A stretch of DNA of 64,000 nt from Streptomyces sp. A0642 (GCF_004795105.1 NZ_SSBL01000018.1:62001-126000), one strand, 5' to 3'; counted from the first letter of the stretch, positions 1 to 8,174 are shown. Notes: generated by a model not told the origin, from the letters alone. Numbers and translations: made by a program.

Positions 1-1070
1 CCGGCATCGGTCCACCGTCGGTGGTCGACGACCCAGAACGGGTGGGTGTCGGTGGCGGTGAGCGTTGCGGGTCCACCGGCGGTGCGGAGGATCAGGCGGG
101 TGAAGTCCTTGTCGTCGTACGTGGTGATGAGCCGCTCGACTCGGCGCGCCCGGGTCGGTCCGCCGGCCGGGTCGGTGGCCAGGACCCGGTCACCGGCCCG
201 GACCGCCTCGATGGAGACGGCGCGTCCGCCGGCGAGGAGCACCTGTGTGCCGGGCGGGAAGCTGTGCTTGACATCGCAGGTGGGCGGCTTCTTCTCGTCG
301 GGTTTGTCGTTCTTGGGTTTCTTGGTGTCGTCGAGTTTCTTGCCGGCGTCTTCGAGGGCTTTCTCGGCGTCCTTGACCTTCTTGCGGCTCTTGAGGAGTC
401 CTTTGAGGCCGTCGTAGAGGTCGCCGCCGTGTTTCTTGAGGGCCTGGATGAGTTTGTAGGCCTTCTTCCACTTCCAGGGGGCCCCGTACTTCGCGGCGAG
501 TTTCCCGACCGCGCCTCCGATGAGGCTGAGGAGCACGTTGATGAGGGTTTCGGTGCAGGCGCCCATGTCGCCCTTGGTGATGCAGTCCAGTGCGTCGGTG
601 ATGCCGAGCTCGTCGGCGAGGATCTTCGCGAGTTCCTTCGCCGCTTCGATGGCCTTGTCGCTGTTGGACTTCTCGTCCTTCTGGGCGTCCTGGAGGTCCT
701 TCAGCGCCTTGTCGTAGGCGACCTGTTCGGGGGACTTCGGTGAGCCGTCGGCGTTCTTGTCCGAGGCGGGATCTCCCTGCCCCGGAGCGTTCTGACCGTC
801 GGCCTCGTTGCCGCTGTCACCGCCGCAGTTCCCGCCGCCACCGATCCGGCAGACCTGCACCCCGATCTTCGCGGTGAGGTCCGCGCCGATCCCCGTGCCC
901 ACCAGGGCGCCGATGATCGCCACGACCACCAGCGTCAGACCCAGGTACTCCAACGCCCCCTGGCCCCGGTCACCCCGCCGCCGCGCCACCGGCAACCGCA
1001 CACCCGTACGCGGCACCGCGGTCCGTGACCACCGGCGCACCCGACGACGCAACTCCCCCATGGATGACAT
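1..1070 (-). CDS. Polymorphic toxin with Flp-pilin-like leader and HINT domain (3' end outside window)
   Basis: I translated this reading frame by hand; it stays open from an ATG at 1070 to the window edge (356 codons), so the C-terminal toxin part is not visible. Residues 30-60 hold a basic stretch and then GDRGQGALEYLGL followed by a hydrophobic segment. Cleavage after the G of DRG would place E at +5 and Y at +6, the Flp pilin / class III leader pattern. A Lys/Asp/Glu-rich, probably coiled-coil region follows. From about residue 255 (TCDVKHSFPPGTQVLLAGG, GDRVLATDP, THPFWVVDH) the sequence is a pretoxin HINT domain, a self-cleaving module of polymorphic toxins. The start has no ribosome binding site, but TAGGGT lies 7 nt upstream (1078-1083), suggesting a leaderless mRNA. 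HINT assignment is strong; secretion by a Tad-like route is inference. Confidence 0.8.
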   Translation of the reverse strand, partial: MSSMGELRRRVRRWSRTAVPRTGVRLPVARRRGDRGQGALEYLGLTLVVVAIIGALVGTGIGADLTAKIGVQVCRIGGGGNCGGDSGNEADGQNAPGQGDPASDKNADGSPKSPEQVAYDKALKDLQDAQKDEKSNSDKAIEAAKELAKILADELGITDALDCITKGDMGACTETLINVLLSLIGGAVGKLAAKYGAPWKWKKAYKLIQALKKHGGDLYDGLKGLLKSRKKVKDAEKALEDAGKKLDDTKKPKNDKPDEKKPPTCDVKHSFPPGTQVLLAGGRAVSIEAVRAGDRVLATDPAGGPTRARRVERLITTYDDKDFTRLILRTAGGPATLTATDTHPFWVVDHRRWTDA

Positions 1071-1160
1071 GCTTTCGACCCTAGGCGCGAGGCAGCCCCA
1101 CCGTCATGGGCCCTCGGACCCAAGTTCCCCTGGGCCGACGTGTGTCAGCGGGACCGGTGT

Positions 1161-1532
1161 TCAGCCGGTCTGTGCGACGCGCACCTGCACGCCGGGCCGC
1201 AGGCCCCACTTCGCCATCGCGCCGGCCTCCGACTCGATCACGTGCCGCGCCCGCAGCCGGGGCAGCCCGAGCCGCCCGGGCTTCATCGTGTGCACAGCCA
1301 CCACGTTGAACTTCCGGTCCAGATAGGCCACATCGATCGTGAACCGCATCCGGAACGAGTGCACGCTCCCGCACGGGGTGATCATCAGCGCCCCGTCGAC
1401 CCCGTCCTGGCCGAGCAGCCCACGGCTCCGGTGACGGTAGGAGGCCGCGATCCGCAGCGGCACCTCGGTCTCCCGCTCCCCGTCCCGGTCCGTGATCGTC
1501 AGTGTTCCTGTTCCATCGCGCCATCGAGCCAT
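1161..1532 (-). CDS. DUF192 family protein
   Basis: This 123-residue protein has the DUF192 pattern: LRIAASYRHRSRGLLGQDGVDGAL, then a HSFRMRFTIDVAYLD core and a C-terminal GAMAKWGLRPGVQV segment. The biochemical role of the family is unknown; many members carry a signal peptide, which this one lacks. The ATG at 1532 is chosen over longer upstream frames because TACCGT (1540-1545) lies exactly 7 nt before it, a leaderless promoter arrangement. It sits between the pilin-leader toxin gene and a divergent prepilin peptidase, the usual neighbourhood of DUF192 in Streptomyces Tad-type loci as I recall it. Confidence 0.8.
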   Translation of the reverse strand: MARWRDGTGTLTITDRDGERETEVPLRIAASYRHRSRGLLGQDGVDGALMITPCGSVHSFRMRFTIDVAYLDRKFNVVAVHTMKPGRLGLPRLRARHVIESEAGAMAKWGLRPGVQVRVAQTG

Positions 1533-1539
1533 GGCCAAG

Positions 1540-1628
1540 ACGGTAGCGCCAGGTGGCGTGCTGTGGGCCCGTAACGGCGTGCAGTGGGTCCCCGGGCCCA
1601 TGACCGGCCCGCGGGGGCCGCCTAGGGT
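1540..1628. promoter_or_regulatory. Divergent leaderless promoters of DUF192 and prepilin peptidase genes
   Basis: On the minus strand TACCGT at 1540-1545 precedes the DUF192 ATG by 7 nt. On the plus strand TAGGGT at 1623-1628 precedes the peptidase GTG at 1636 by 7 nt. Neither start has a Shine-Dalgarno sequence. Clear -35 boxes are not visible. Confidence 0.55.
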
Positions 1629-1635
1629 CGATGAC

Positions 1636-2514
1636 GTGTACGCCATCTTGATCGGGGTCGCCGCCCTCTGGGGAGCCGCGACCGGACTGCTGGTCCCGCG
1701 CGCCGCCTACCGGTTCTCCGTCGAACCGGACGACGCGTGGCGCGACGCCTGCCCCGCCGGCCACGCCCTCACCGGGCCCGCCCGCGGCTGGCTGGGCTCC
1801 ACGCGCTGCGCGACCTGCGCCGAGGTGGGCGCCGCCATCGCCGTGCGGACGGCCGCCGGGCCGGGGCATGCCGGGCAGCAGCAGCCGGGCGACGTGGAGG
1901 CGGACGGCGCCGAGGGCGCCGGGGGAGGACGGGACGCCCCACCGGCCGCCGCTCCGCGCGGGAACGGGACCCGCTACGCCCCGCACCTCGCCACCCCCGT
2001 CGTCACCGCCCTCGGCTGCGCCGCCCTCGCCGCCGCCACCGGCGCACGGCCCGAGCTCGCCGTCTGGCTGCTCCTCGCCCCCGTCGGCGTGCTCCTCGCG
2101 ACCATCGACCGCCGGGTCCACCGGCTGCCCGACCAGCTGACCCTGCCGGCCGCGGCGGCGGCCGTCGTGCTCCTCGGCGTCGCCGCCCTCGTGCCGGAGC
2201 ACGGGGGCGCCTGGCTGTCCGCCCTGCTCGGCGGAGCCGTCCTCGGCGCCTTCTACTTCGTGCTCTTCCTGATCAACCCGAACGGCATGGGCTTCGGCGA
2301 CGTCAAACTCGCCCTCTCGCTGGGCGTGGCCCTCGGCTGGTACGGCTGGGCCGTCGTGTTCGCGGGCGGGTTCGCCGGATTCCTGTTCGGTGCGCTGTAC
2401 GGACTCGGGCTGGTGCTGATGCGGCGCGCCGGGCGCAAGACCGGTATCCCCTTCGGCCCGTTCATGATCGCCGGCGCGTTGCTGGGCCTCCTGTTCGGCG
2501 CACTGGCCGCCTGA
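1636..2514 (+). CDS. A24 family prepilin peptidase (TadV/PilD-like)
   Basis: This is a 292-residue polytopic membrane protease predicted to cleave type IV or Flp prepilin leaders on the cytoplasmic face. Both aspartates of aspartic prepilin peptidases are present: D158 in ATIDRRVHRLPDQ and D222 in GMGFGDVKLALS. An N-terminal loop has CPAGH and CATC cysteines reminiscent of the PilD zinc site, followed by a Gly/Ala-rich insert (about 70-110). Hydrophobic segments cover 120-155, 170-215 and 225-290. The GTG at 1636 is preferred because TAGGGT lies 7 nt upstream. The nearby pilin-leader toxin is a candidate substrate, which is inference from adjacency and motif. Confidence 0.85.
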   Translation: MYAILIGVAALWGAATGLLVPRAAYRFSVEPDDAWRDACPAGHALTGPARGWLGSTRCATCAEVGAAIAVRTAAGPGHAGQQQPGDVEADGAEGAGGGRDAPPAAAPRGNGTRYAPHLATPVVTALGCAALAAATGARPELAVWLLLAPVGVLLATIDRRVHRLPDQLTLPAAAAAVVLLGVAALVPEHGGAWLSALLGGAVLGAFYFVLFLINPNGMGFGDVKLALSLGVALGWYGWAVVFAGGFAGFLFGALYGLGLVLMRRAGRKTGIPFGPFMIAGALLGLLFGALAA

Positions 2515-2566
2515 CCCCGCCGTAAATGCGCTCGCGGCCGATGGCACGGGCTGCGACCATCCCCGT

Positions 2567-3289
2567 ATGACCGCAACACCCGATGACGCGCAGGCAGCAG
2601 CCCGGGCCGCAGCGATCGCGGCCGCTGAGCGCGCCCGGTTCGAGGCCCTCGTCGCCGAGGCGGACGCCGTCTCCGTGGCCGGCTGGGACTTCTCCTGGCT
2701 GGAGGGCCGGGCCACCGAGGAGCGCCCGTCCTGGGGATACGCCCGCGCCATGGGGGAGCGCCTCGGCAGGGCCAGGGCGGCGCTGGACATCCAGACCGGG
2801 GGCGGCGAAGTCCTCGCCTCCGCACCGAAGCTGCCGCCGCTGACCGTGGCCACCGAGGGCTGGCCGCCGAACATCGCCCGCGCCACCGCCCTGCTGCACC
2901 CGCGGGGAGCCGTGGTGGTCGCGGACGAGGACAAGCCGCCGCTGCCGTTCGGGGACGCGGCCTTCGACCTGGTGGTCAGCCGCCATCCGGTGACCACGTG
3001 GTGGGAGGAGATCGCCCGGGTCCTGGCCCCCGGCGGCACGTACTTCTCGCAACAGGTCGGGCCCGCCAGCGTCTTCGAACTCGTCGAGTACTTCCTCGGC
3101 CCCCAGCCGCCGCAGGTGCGCGCCGGGCGCGACCCCGAGCAGGCGCGCGCCGCGGCCCGGGAGGCCGGTCTCGAGGTCGTCGACCTGCGGATGGAGCGGC
3201 TGCGCACCGAGTTCCTCGACATCGGCGCCGTCGTCTACTTCCTGCGCAAGGTGATCTGGATGGTGCCCGGCTTCACCGTCGAGGCGTAG
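2567..3289 (+). pseudogene. Class I SAM-dependent methyltransferase, C-terminus cut by in-frame amber codon
   Basis: The 240-residue product has a methyltransferase fold: ALDIQTGGGEVL (SAM-binding glycine loop), a LPFGDAAFDLVVSRH motif and LAPGGTYFSQQVGP. The frame meets TAG at 3287-3289 right after VPGFTVEA. Translation past it continues without a break for 32 sensible residues (RDQLAALHHRIETEG, ending FLIEARKPG) to TGA at 3386-3388, with normal Streptomyces codon use. FLIEARKP is the usual last beta-strand of this family. The simplest reading is a TAC to TAG change that removes the final strand and helix. Without those the enzyme may be inactive, so I call it a likely pseudogene; a sequencing error or readthrough is possible. 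Confidence 0.65.
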
Positions 3290-3440
3290 CGGGACCAACT
3301 CGCCGCCCTGCACCACCGGATCGAGACCGAGGGGCCGTTCGTCGCCCACACCACCCGCTTCCTGATCGAGGCCCGCAAACCGGGCTGAGCGCGAACACCC
3401 CCCGGCGCCCGAAGAATGGCACCCTGGGTGCTCAGCGCAC

Positions 3441-3450
3441 GGGGAGGGAG
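3441..3450 (+). promoter_or_regulatory. Strong ribosome binding site
   Basis: ggggagggag ends 6 nt before the ATG at 3457 and decides that start over longer frames that run back into the methyltransferase gene. Confidence 0.7.
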
Positions 3451-3456
3451 CAGGCC

Positions 3457-3915
3457 ATGAGGGTCGGCAACGACGAAGAGGCGGCGCGCGGCCCGCGGCA
3501 GGGGAACGCCGAATGGCTCGCAGGAGCCCGGATCGTCGGCGTACTCGGCCTCTTCTACCGGCCCGAGGGGCGCATGGGAGAGCCGGAGGCGGTCGCCTTC
3601 CTGCTGGCCGACGGTCAGTCCGTGCTGCTCACCTGCGCGTCCGACGGCAGTCTGCACGTCGGCGCCGGTACCTGGCCGCGCCTTCCCGGCTGGTGCGTGC
3701 CGGCCGGCCAGTGGGAGTACGCCGCGATGGCGCGGCTGCCGCAGCCGCCCGAGGGCGGCTGGACGGTCCTGCGCACCGAGGAGCGCCGGGACGAGCGCGG
3801 CGAGGTGGACGAGGCCGTCATCCGCTGCGAGGGCGGCCGCTTCGTGGTGACCGGCGGCGACACCGTGGGCATCCGCTTCACCCGCGGTCACCGGGGCGCC
3901 GCCGCGGCGACCTGA
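3457..3915 (+). CDS. Conserved hypothetical protein, 152 aa
   Basis: I do not recognise a named domain. The protein is soluble and mixed alpha/beta, with no signal peptide or membrane segment. It has a run of short beta-like segments (VAFLLADGQSVLLTCASDG, LHVGAGTWPRLPGW, EWSYAAM-like, TVLRTEERRDERGEV) and ends in GGDTVGIRFTRGHRG. The start is well placed by a strong ribosome binding site. It stands alone between the broken methyltransferase and the 6C-like RNA, about 190 nt upstream of the latter. Confidence 0.7.
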   Translation: MRVGNDEEAARGPRQGNAEWLAGARIVGVLGLFYRPEGRMGEPEAVAFLLADGQSVLLTCASDGSLHVGAGTWPRLPGWCVPAGQWEYAAMARLPQPPEGGWTVLRTEERRDERGEVDEAVIRCEGGRFVVTGGDTVGIRFTRGHRGAAAAT

Positions 3916-4099
3916 CGGCGCGGCGCCCCGCACGTCCCTCGGTGCGGCCGCCGTGACCGGAATGTGCACATCCTGTGTACGTCCTGGAGCCGCCTCCGGC
4001 GTCAAGGCGACGCCACCGGACATATGTGCAGGTCCAGGCCCTGTGAAGCGCCGGATCCCGTGTCCCGCCCGGGGCCCCGCACATTCGGAGAGTAATTAT

Positions 4100-4197
4100 T
4101 TCGTGGCGTGGCACGCAGCAGCACTTACGAAGGGTTATGGTGGAAACCCCCCCTCGGGCCGGTCCGTAACCCCCCCCACGGACCGGCCCGTTTTTTT
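4100..4197 (+). ncRNA. 6C-like small RNA
   Basis: The 611-nt gap between the hypothetical gene and the prenyltransferase contains a compact RNA-like unit. A C7 run (4147-4153) is followed by a perfect 13-bp hairpin (4155-4167 with 4178-4190) whose loop is AA plus C8 (4170-4177), and then seven T (4191-4197). Two C-rich runs and a terminal C-loop hairpin before a U-tract are the hallmark of the actinobacterial 6C RNA family. The 5' end is a guess; a possible -10, TAATTA, lies at about 4093-4098. I could not clearly fold the first stem, so the family call rests on the C-runs and terminator. Confidence 0.65.
4155..4197 (+). terminator. Intrinsic terminator with T7 tract
   Basis: A 13-bp perfect stem with a 10-nt C-rich loop is followed by seven T. 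True U-tract terminators are uncommon at this GC content. It is also the 3' hairpin of the 6C-like RNA. Confidence 0.85.
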
Positions 4198-4527
4198 GTG
4201 CCCCGGCACCGCCGCCCCGTCCGCGAGCGGACCTGGATCGAGCGAGTCGTCCCGCGTGGCACACGAGCCCCCACGGACGTACGGCGGACCAGCGGTCCCG
4301 CACCTACGGCAAGCCCGCTGTCACGGACATGCGACAAGCCGGTTATCACCGACTTGTGACAGGCCGGGTTGGGCCGGTGCGCCGCCCGCGCAGTAATGTG
4401 GCGGCTTCGGGACCGCACGGCACGGCGGGGCGATCGCCCCCTTCCGGTGCGGCGATCCCCAGGTGGACGACCCCCGACCCCGGGCATAGGGGCGGGCGTG
4501 CCCGCACGGAACCGAGAGGTGGACTCA

Positions 4528-5289
4528 GTGAACTTGCGCGACCTGGTGTACGGGCTCTACGCGCGCCGGGTGGAGGCCCGCCTCGATCACGCCCAGGTGC
4601 CCAAGCACATCGGTGTGATCCTCGACGGAAACCGGCGCTGGGCGAAGGCGTCCGGCGGCACCGCGGCGCAGGGACACCAGGCCGGGGCGGACAAGATCAA
4701 GGAACTGCTCGGCTGGTGCAGCGAGACGGACGTCGAGGTCGTCACGCTCTGGATGCTCTCCACCGACAACTTCGACCGGCCCGAGTCCGAGCTCATCCCG
4801 CTCCTCGGCATCATCGAGAACACCGTGCGCGACCTGGTCGCGGACGGGCGCTGGCGCGTCCACCACGTCGGCACGCTCGACCTGCTGCCCGCGCACACCC
4901 AGACGGTCCTCAAGGAGGCCGAACAGGCCACCGTGGGCGTCGACGGCATACTCGTGAACGTCGCCGTCGGCTACGGCGGCCGCCAGGAGATCGCGGACGC
5001 GGTGCGCTCCCTGCTGCTCGAACACTCCGAGAAGGGCACCTCCTTCGAGGACCTGGCGGAGATCGTCTCCACCGACCTGATCTCCGAGCACCTCTACACC
5101 CGGGGGCAGCCGGACCCCGACCTCGTGATCCGCACCAGCGGCGAGCAGCGGCTGTCGGGCTTCATGCTGTGGCAGAGCGCCCATTCCGAGTACTACTTCT
5201 GCGAGGTCTTCTGGCCGGCGTTCCGCCGCGTCGACTTCCTGCGGGCGCTGCGCGACTACGCGGCCCGCCACCGCCGCTACGGCGGCTGA
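4528..5289 (+). CDS. uppS: Isoprenyl transferase (undecaprenyl diphosphate synthase family)
   Basis: This cis-prenyltransferase of 253 residues condenses isopentenyl diphosphate to make the polyprenyl carrier lipid used in cell-wall synthesis. Family motifs are complete: HIGVILDGNRRWAK (catalytic Asp D33), TLWMLSTDNFDRP, and RTSGEQRLSGFMLWQSAHSE near the C-terminus. The GTG at 4528 follows a good site (gagaggtgg). Frames starting further upstream add an Arg-rich stretch without homology. Streptomyces usually has two such enzymes, and I cannot tell whether this one makes C55 or a shorter chain. A hairpin 90 nt downstream (5379-5409) may end the transcript. Confidence 0.9.
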   Translation: MNLRDLVYGLYARRVEARLDHAQVPKHIGVILDGNRRWAKASGGTAAQGHQAGADKIKELLGWCSETDVEVVTLWMLSTDNFDRPESELIPLLGIIENTVRDLVADGRWRVHHVGTLDLLPAHTQTVLKEAEQATVGVDGILVNVAVGYGGRQEIADAVRSLLLEHSEKGTSFEDLAEIVSTDLISEHLYTRGQPDPDLVIRTSGEQRLSGFMLWQSAHSEYYFCEVFWPAFRRVDFLRALRDYAARHRRYGG

Positions 5290-5604
5290 GCCACCGCCAC
5301 GACGGAGGCGGACGGCTTCGCCCGGAAGTGGCCAGGTCGGCATGGGTTGGCGCGTTCGAGGGCATACCCCTGACAGGTCGACGTCCGGTCACCAACCAGG
5401 CGGACGTCGTGTCCAAGTGAGCGGCATGGAGTCCGCTCGCCCGGGAGGCCCTTTGCACACGAAGGACCGTACATACAGTGCGGCCGACGCGAAGGGCCGG
5501 CGCACGGCCCGCGCAAGGTGGCCGGAGCCCGGCCCGTCCTCTCCCTTTGGGATGCTCCGCGACGCCGTCGCACCCCAACCTCTTCCGAGGGGGTACGTCC
5601 TTCC
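5290..5604. other. Intergenic region with one hairpin
   Basis: No gene is supported in these 315 nt; short open frames lack codon bias. A 9-bp inverted repeat with a 13-nt loop (5379-5409, arms gacgtccg and cggacgtc) could be a terminator for the prenyltransferase gene, but it has no T-tract. The rest is presumably the promoter of the PIN-PhoH gene. Confidence 0.5.
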
Positions 5605-6927
5605 GTGGTGACCAGTACAAAGCGCCGCATGCCCGACAGGCGCACCTATGTTCTCGACACCAGCGTCCTGCTGGCCGATCCGAACGCCATGGCCCGCTTC
5701 GACGAGCACGAAGTCGTGCTCCCGATCGTGGTGGTCACGGAACTGGAGGCCAAACGGCACCACCCCGAACTCGGGTACTTCGCCCGGCAGGCCCTGCGCC
5801 TGCTGGACGACTTCCGGGTCCGGTACGGCCGGCTGGACGCCCCGATCCCCCTCGGGGATCTGGGCGGGACGCTGCGCGTCGAACTCAACCACTCCGATCC
5901 CGGCGTCCTTCCCGCCGGCTACCGGTTGGGGGACAACGACTCCCGGATTCTCGCGGTCGCACGCAATCTCCAGGCCGAGGGGTACGACGTCACGGTCGTC
6001 TCCAAGGACCTGCCGCTGCGCATCAAGGCCTCGTCGGTCGGCCTCCTCGCCGAGGAGTACCGGGCGGAACTGGCCGCCACCGACTCCGGCTGGACCGGGA
6101 TGTCCGAACTGTCCCTCTCCGCGGAGCAGGTGGACCTGCTCTTCACCGAGGAGACGCTGTACGTCCCCGAGGCCGCCGACATGCCCGTGCACACCGGTCT
6201 GGTCCTCCAGTCCGAACGGGGCAAGGCACTCGGCCGGGTGACACCCGAGGGCAACGTCCGGCTCGTCCGCGGCGACCGGGAGGCCTTCGGCATCCACGGC
6301 CGCAGCGCCGAGCAGCGCGTCGCCCTCGATCTGCTCCTGGACCAGGACGTCGGCATCGTGTCGCTCGGCGGCCGGGCCGGCACCGGCAAGTCGGCGCTGG
6401 CGCTCTGCGCGGGCCTCGAAGCGGTGCTGGAGCGCGGTCAGCACAAGAAGGTGATGGTCTTCCGTCCGCTGTACGCGGTGGGCGGGCAGGAGCTCGGCTA
6501 TCTCCCCGGCAGCGAGGCCGAGAAGATGAGCCCCTGGGCCCAGGCCGTCTTCGACACGCTCTCGGCCGTCTCCGGCCGCGAGGTGATCGAGGAGGTGCTG
6601 GGGCGCGGCATGCTGGAAGTCCTGCCGCTCACCCACATCAGGGGCCGTTCCCTCCATGACGCCTTCGTGATCGTCGACGAGGCCCAGTCGCTCGAACGGA
6701 ACGTCCTGCTGACCGTGTTGTCCCGGATCGGGGCCAACTCCCGGGTGGTGCTCACGCATGACGTGGCCCAGCGGGACAACCTCCGGGTCGGCCGGTACGA
6801 CGGAGTGGTCGCCGTGGTCGAGAAGCTGAAGGGTCACCCCCTCTTCGCCCATGTGACGCTCACGCGTTCGGAGCGTTCCCGTATCGCCGCACTGGTGACC
6901 GAAATGCTGGAGGAAGGGCAGATCTGA
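5605..6927 (+). CDS. phoH2: PIN domain - PhoH ATPase fusion (PhoH2 type)
   Basis: This is a 440-residue fusion. Residues 12-150 are a PIN ribonuclease domain (YVLDTSVLLADP with D18, VVVTELEAKRHH with E46, LGDNDSRILAVA, VVSKD). Residues 225-440 are a PhoH P-loop ATPase with Walker A GGRAGTGKS at 255-263 and Walker B FVIVDEAQSLE. Mycobacterial PhoH2 proteins of this layout unwind and cut RNA. The frame opens earlier, but gaggggg at about 5587-5593 supports the GTG at 5605 or the adjacent GTG at 5608. All PIN acidic residues I expect are present, so the nuclease should be active. Confidence 0.9.
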   Translation: MVTSTKRRMPDRRTYVLDTSVLLADPNAMARFDEHEVVLPIVVVTELEAKRHHPELGYFARQALRLLDDFRVRYGRLDAPIPLGDLGGTLRVELNHSDPGVLPAGYRLGDNDSRILAVARNLQAEGYDVTVVSKDLPLRIKASSVGLLAEEYRAELAATDSGWTGMSELSLSAEQVDLLFTEETLYVPEAADMPVHTGLVLQSERGKALGRVTPEGNVRLVRGDREAFGIHGRSAEQRVALDLLLDQDVGIVSLGGRAGTGKSALALCAGLEAVLERGQHKKVMVFRPLYAVGGQELGYLPGSEAEKMSPWAQAVFDTLSAVSGREVIEEVLGRGMLEVLPLTHIRGRSLHDAFVIVDEAQSLERNVLLTVLSRIGANSRVVLTHDVAQRDNLRVGRYDGVVAVVEKLKGHPLFAHVTLTRSERSRIAALVTEMLEEGQI

Positions 6928-7316
6928 TACGGCTTGGGACAGTTGATGCCGCCCGGCGAGCGAAGGAGCTTAGCCGGGCGACATCGTGTTGCGGCACCAT
7001 TTCCGCGATTCAACTGCTCCAAACGGGGTGTGAGCTTTCACACGCAACAGAGAATTGCTTCCCGGCGTCACGTTCCGGCAGAGTCTTGCTTCCGTCAGGC
7101 CCCGCATACGGCACACCGGCACCTCCAGAGGCGCCACGCACCACACAACTCAACAACCGCCGCCCGTATGCCGCCCGCGAGCACCACGCGGCGCTCCCCC
7201 CGGGGAGTGCCCACCGGGCCCGTGCCTCCCGTGACCCAAGCAGTAGGGAGGCCAGTGCCAGGGGCACGATTGCGCCCGCGAGGTCACCTAAGCGGGCGAT
7301 GCTGGAAGGACACCGT
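6928..7316 (+). promoter_or_regulatory. Long structured 5' leader of the lytic transglycosylase gene
   Basis: No gene is supported in these 389 nt. Inverted repeats are dense: cgcccggc/gccgggcg (about 6947-6978), a palindrome gtgtga-gctt-tcacac (about 7028-7043), cctccc/gggagg (7225-7230 with 7246-7251), gtgcc/ggcac (7255-7267), and cgcccgc/gcgggcg (7273-7298) just before the Shine-Dalgarno. Several Streptomyces cell-wall hydrolase genes carry a c-di-AMP (ydaO) riboswitch here. I looked for its conserved core and did not recognise it. Confidence 0.4.
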
Positions 7317-8021
7317 GTGAGCCGGATCTCGGTCCGGGGGTTCGCCGTGGCATCAGCCACTGCCGTAACCACCGTTGGCGCCGTCGTAGGCGTTGCATCG
7401 GGCAGCACTCCCGCTGCCGACGACAACAACTTCGAGGCGACCGCAGCCGACACCACGCTGCTCGCAGACATCCCCGCGGGCCAGCAGGCCCAGGTGCAGA
7501 CCGCATCGCTGACGCAGCAGGCCGACGCCCAGGCGTCCGCGGCCGACGCGGCGGCGAAGAAGTCCGCCGAGGAATCAGCCCGTGTCCAGGCCGCCAAGGA
7601 CGCCAAGTCCAAGAAGGCGGCGGCCCAGGAGCGGCTGGAGAAGGAGCGCCAGGAGAAGGCGGAGCGCGCCGAGCGCGCCAGCCGGTCCGAGGTGCGCAGC
7701 GCTTCGGCGTTCGCGACGCAGGGCTCGTACAGCGTGGCCGAAGTCCAGGCGATGGCTCGCCAGATGATCCCCGGCGACCAGTTCCAGTGCTTCAGCAACA
7801 TCGTGAACCACGAGTCGAGCTGGAACTACCGGGCGAGCAACGCGTCCTCCGGTGCCTACGGCCTCGTCCAGGCGCTGCCCGGCTCCAAGATGGCCTCCGC
7901 CGGCGCCGACTGGCAGACCAACCCGGCCACCCAGATCAAGTGGGGCCTCAACTACATGGACAGCCGTTACGGCAGCCCGTGCGGCGCCTGGTCCTTCTGG
8001 CAGGCGAACCACTGGTACTAG
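7317..8021 (+). CDS. Secreted lytic transglycosylase (SLT-like domain)
   Basis: This 234-residue exported protein starts at GTG 7317, set 6 nt behind ggaagga. A signal peptide (about 1-35, VRGFAVASATAVTTVGAVVG) is followed by an Ala/Lys/Glu-rich coiled-coil linker (60-135), often a wall-spanning spacer. The C-terminal 80 residues form the catalytic domain: FQCFSNIVNHESSWN with the catalytic Glu, SSGAYGLVQALPGSKM, and SPCGAWSFWQANHWY ending exactly at the C-terminus. Such enzymes cleave peptidoglycan glycan strands, in Streptomyces often during spore germination and hyphal growth. A strong terminator follows. Confidence 0.88.
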   Translation: MSRISVRGFAVASATAVTTVGAVVGVASGSTPAADDNNFEATAADTTLLADIPAGQQAQVQTASLTQQADAQASAADAAAKKSAEESARVQAAKDAKSKKAAAQERLEKERQEKAERAERASRSEVRSASAFATQGSYSVAEVQAMARQMIPGDQFQCFSNIVNHESSWNYRASNASSGAYGLVQALPGSKMASAGADWQTNPATQIKWGLNYMDSRYGSPCGAWSFWQANHWY

Positions 8022-8064
8022 GGCGCCCTAGACCCTGGAACCTTCCGGGGTCCGGGCTCAACCT

Positions 8065-8104
8065 CGCGAAGCCCCCCACCGTCCTACGGTGGGGGGCTTC
8101 GCGC
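8065..8104 (+). terminator. Strong hairpin terminator
   Basis: cgcgaagccccccaccgt pairs perfectly with its complement (18-bp stem, very short loop) 44 nt after the transglycosylase stop. There is no T-tract, as is usual in Streptomyces. Confidence 0.8.
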
Positions 8105-8174
8105 GTGTACGGTCGGGCGGAGCCGTTTCCCCGGGGGAACGGTGGGGAGAGCGGACGGGGGTAGAGGGAACGTC

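Noticed and set aside
4280..4375. Inverted repeats ctgtcac/gtgacag and acaag/cttgt upstream of uppS
   Set aside because: Arms overlap and cannot pair at once; too short to separate from chance. Not called as operator.
7028..7043. Crp site at gtgtga-gctt-tcacac
   Set aside because: The spacer is 4 nt, not the 6 expected for a Crp dimer; kept only as a palindrome.
6928..7316. ydaO (c-di-AMP) riboswitch
   Set aside because: Conserved core blocks were not recognised, so only an unclassified structured leader is reported.
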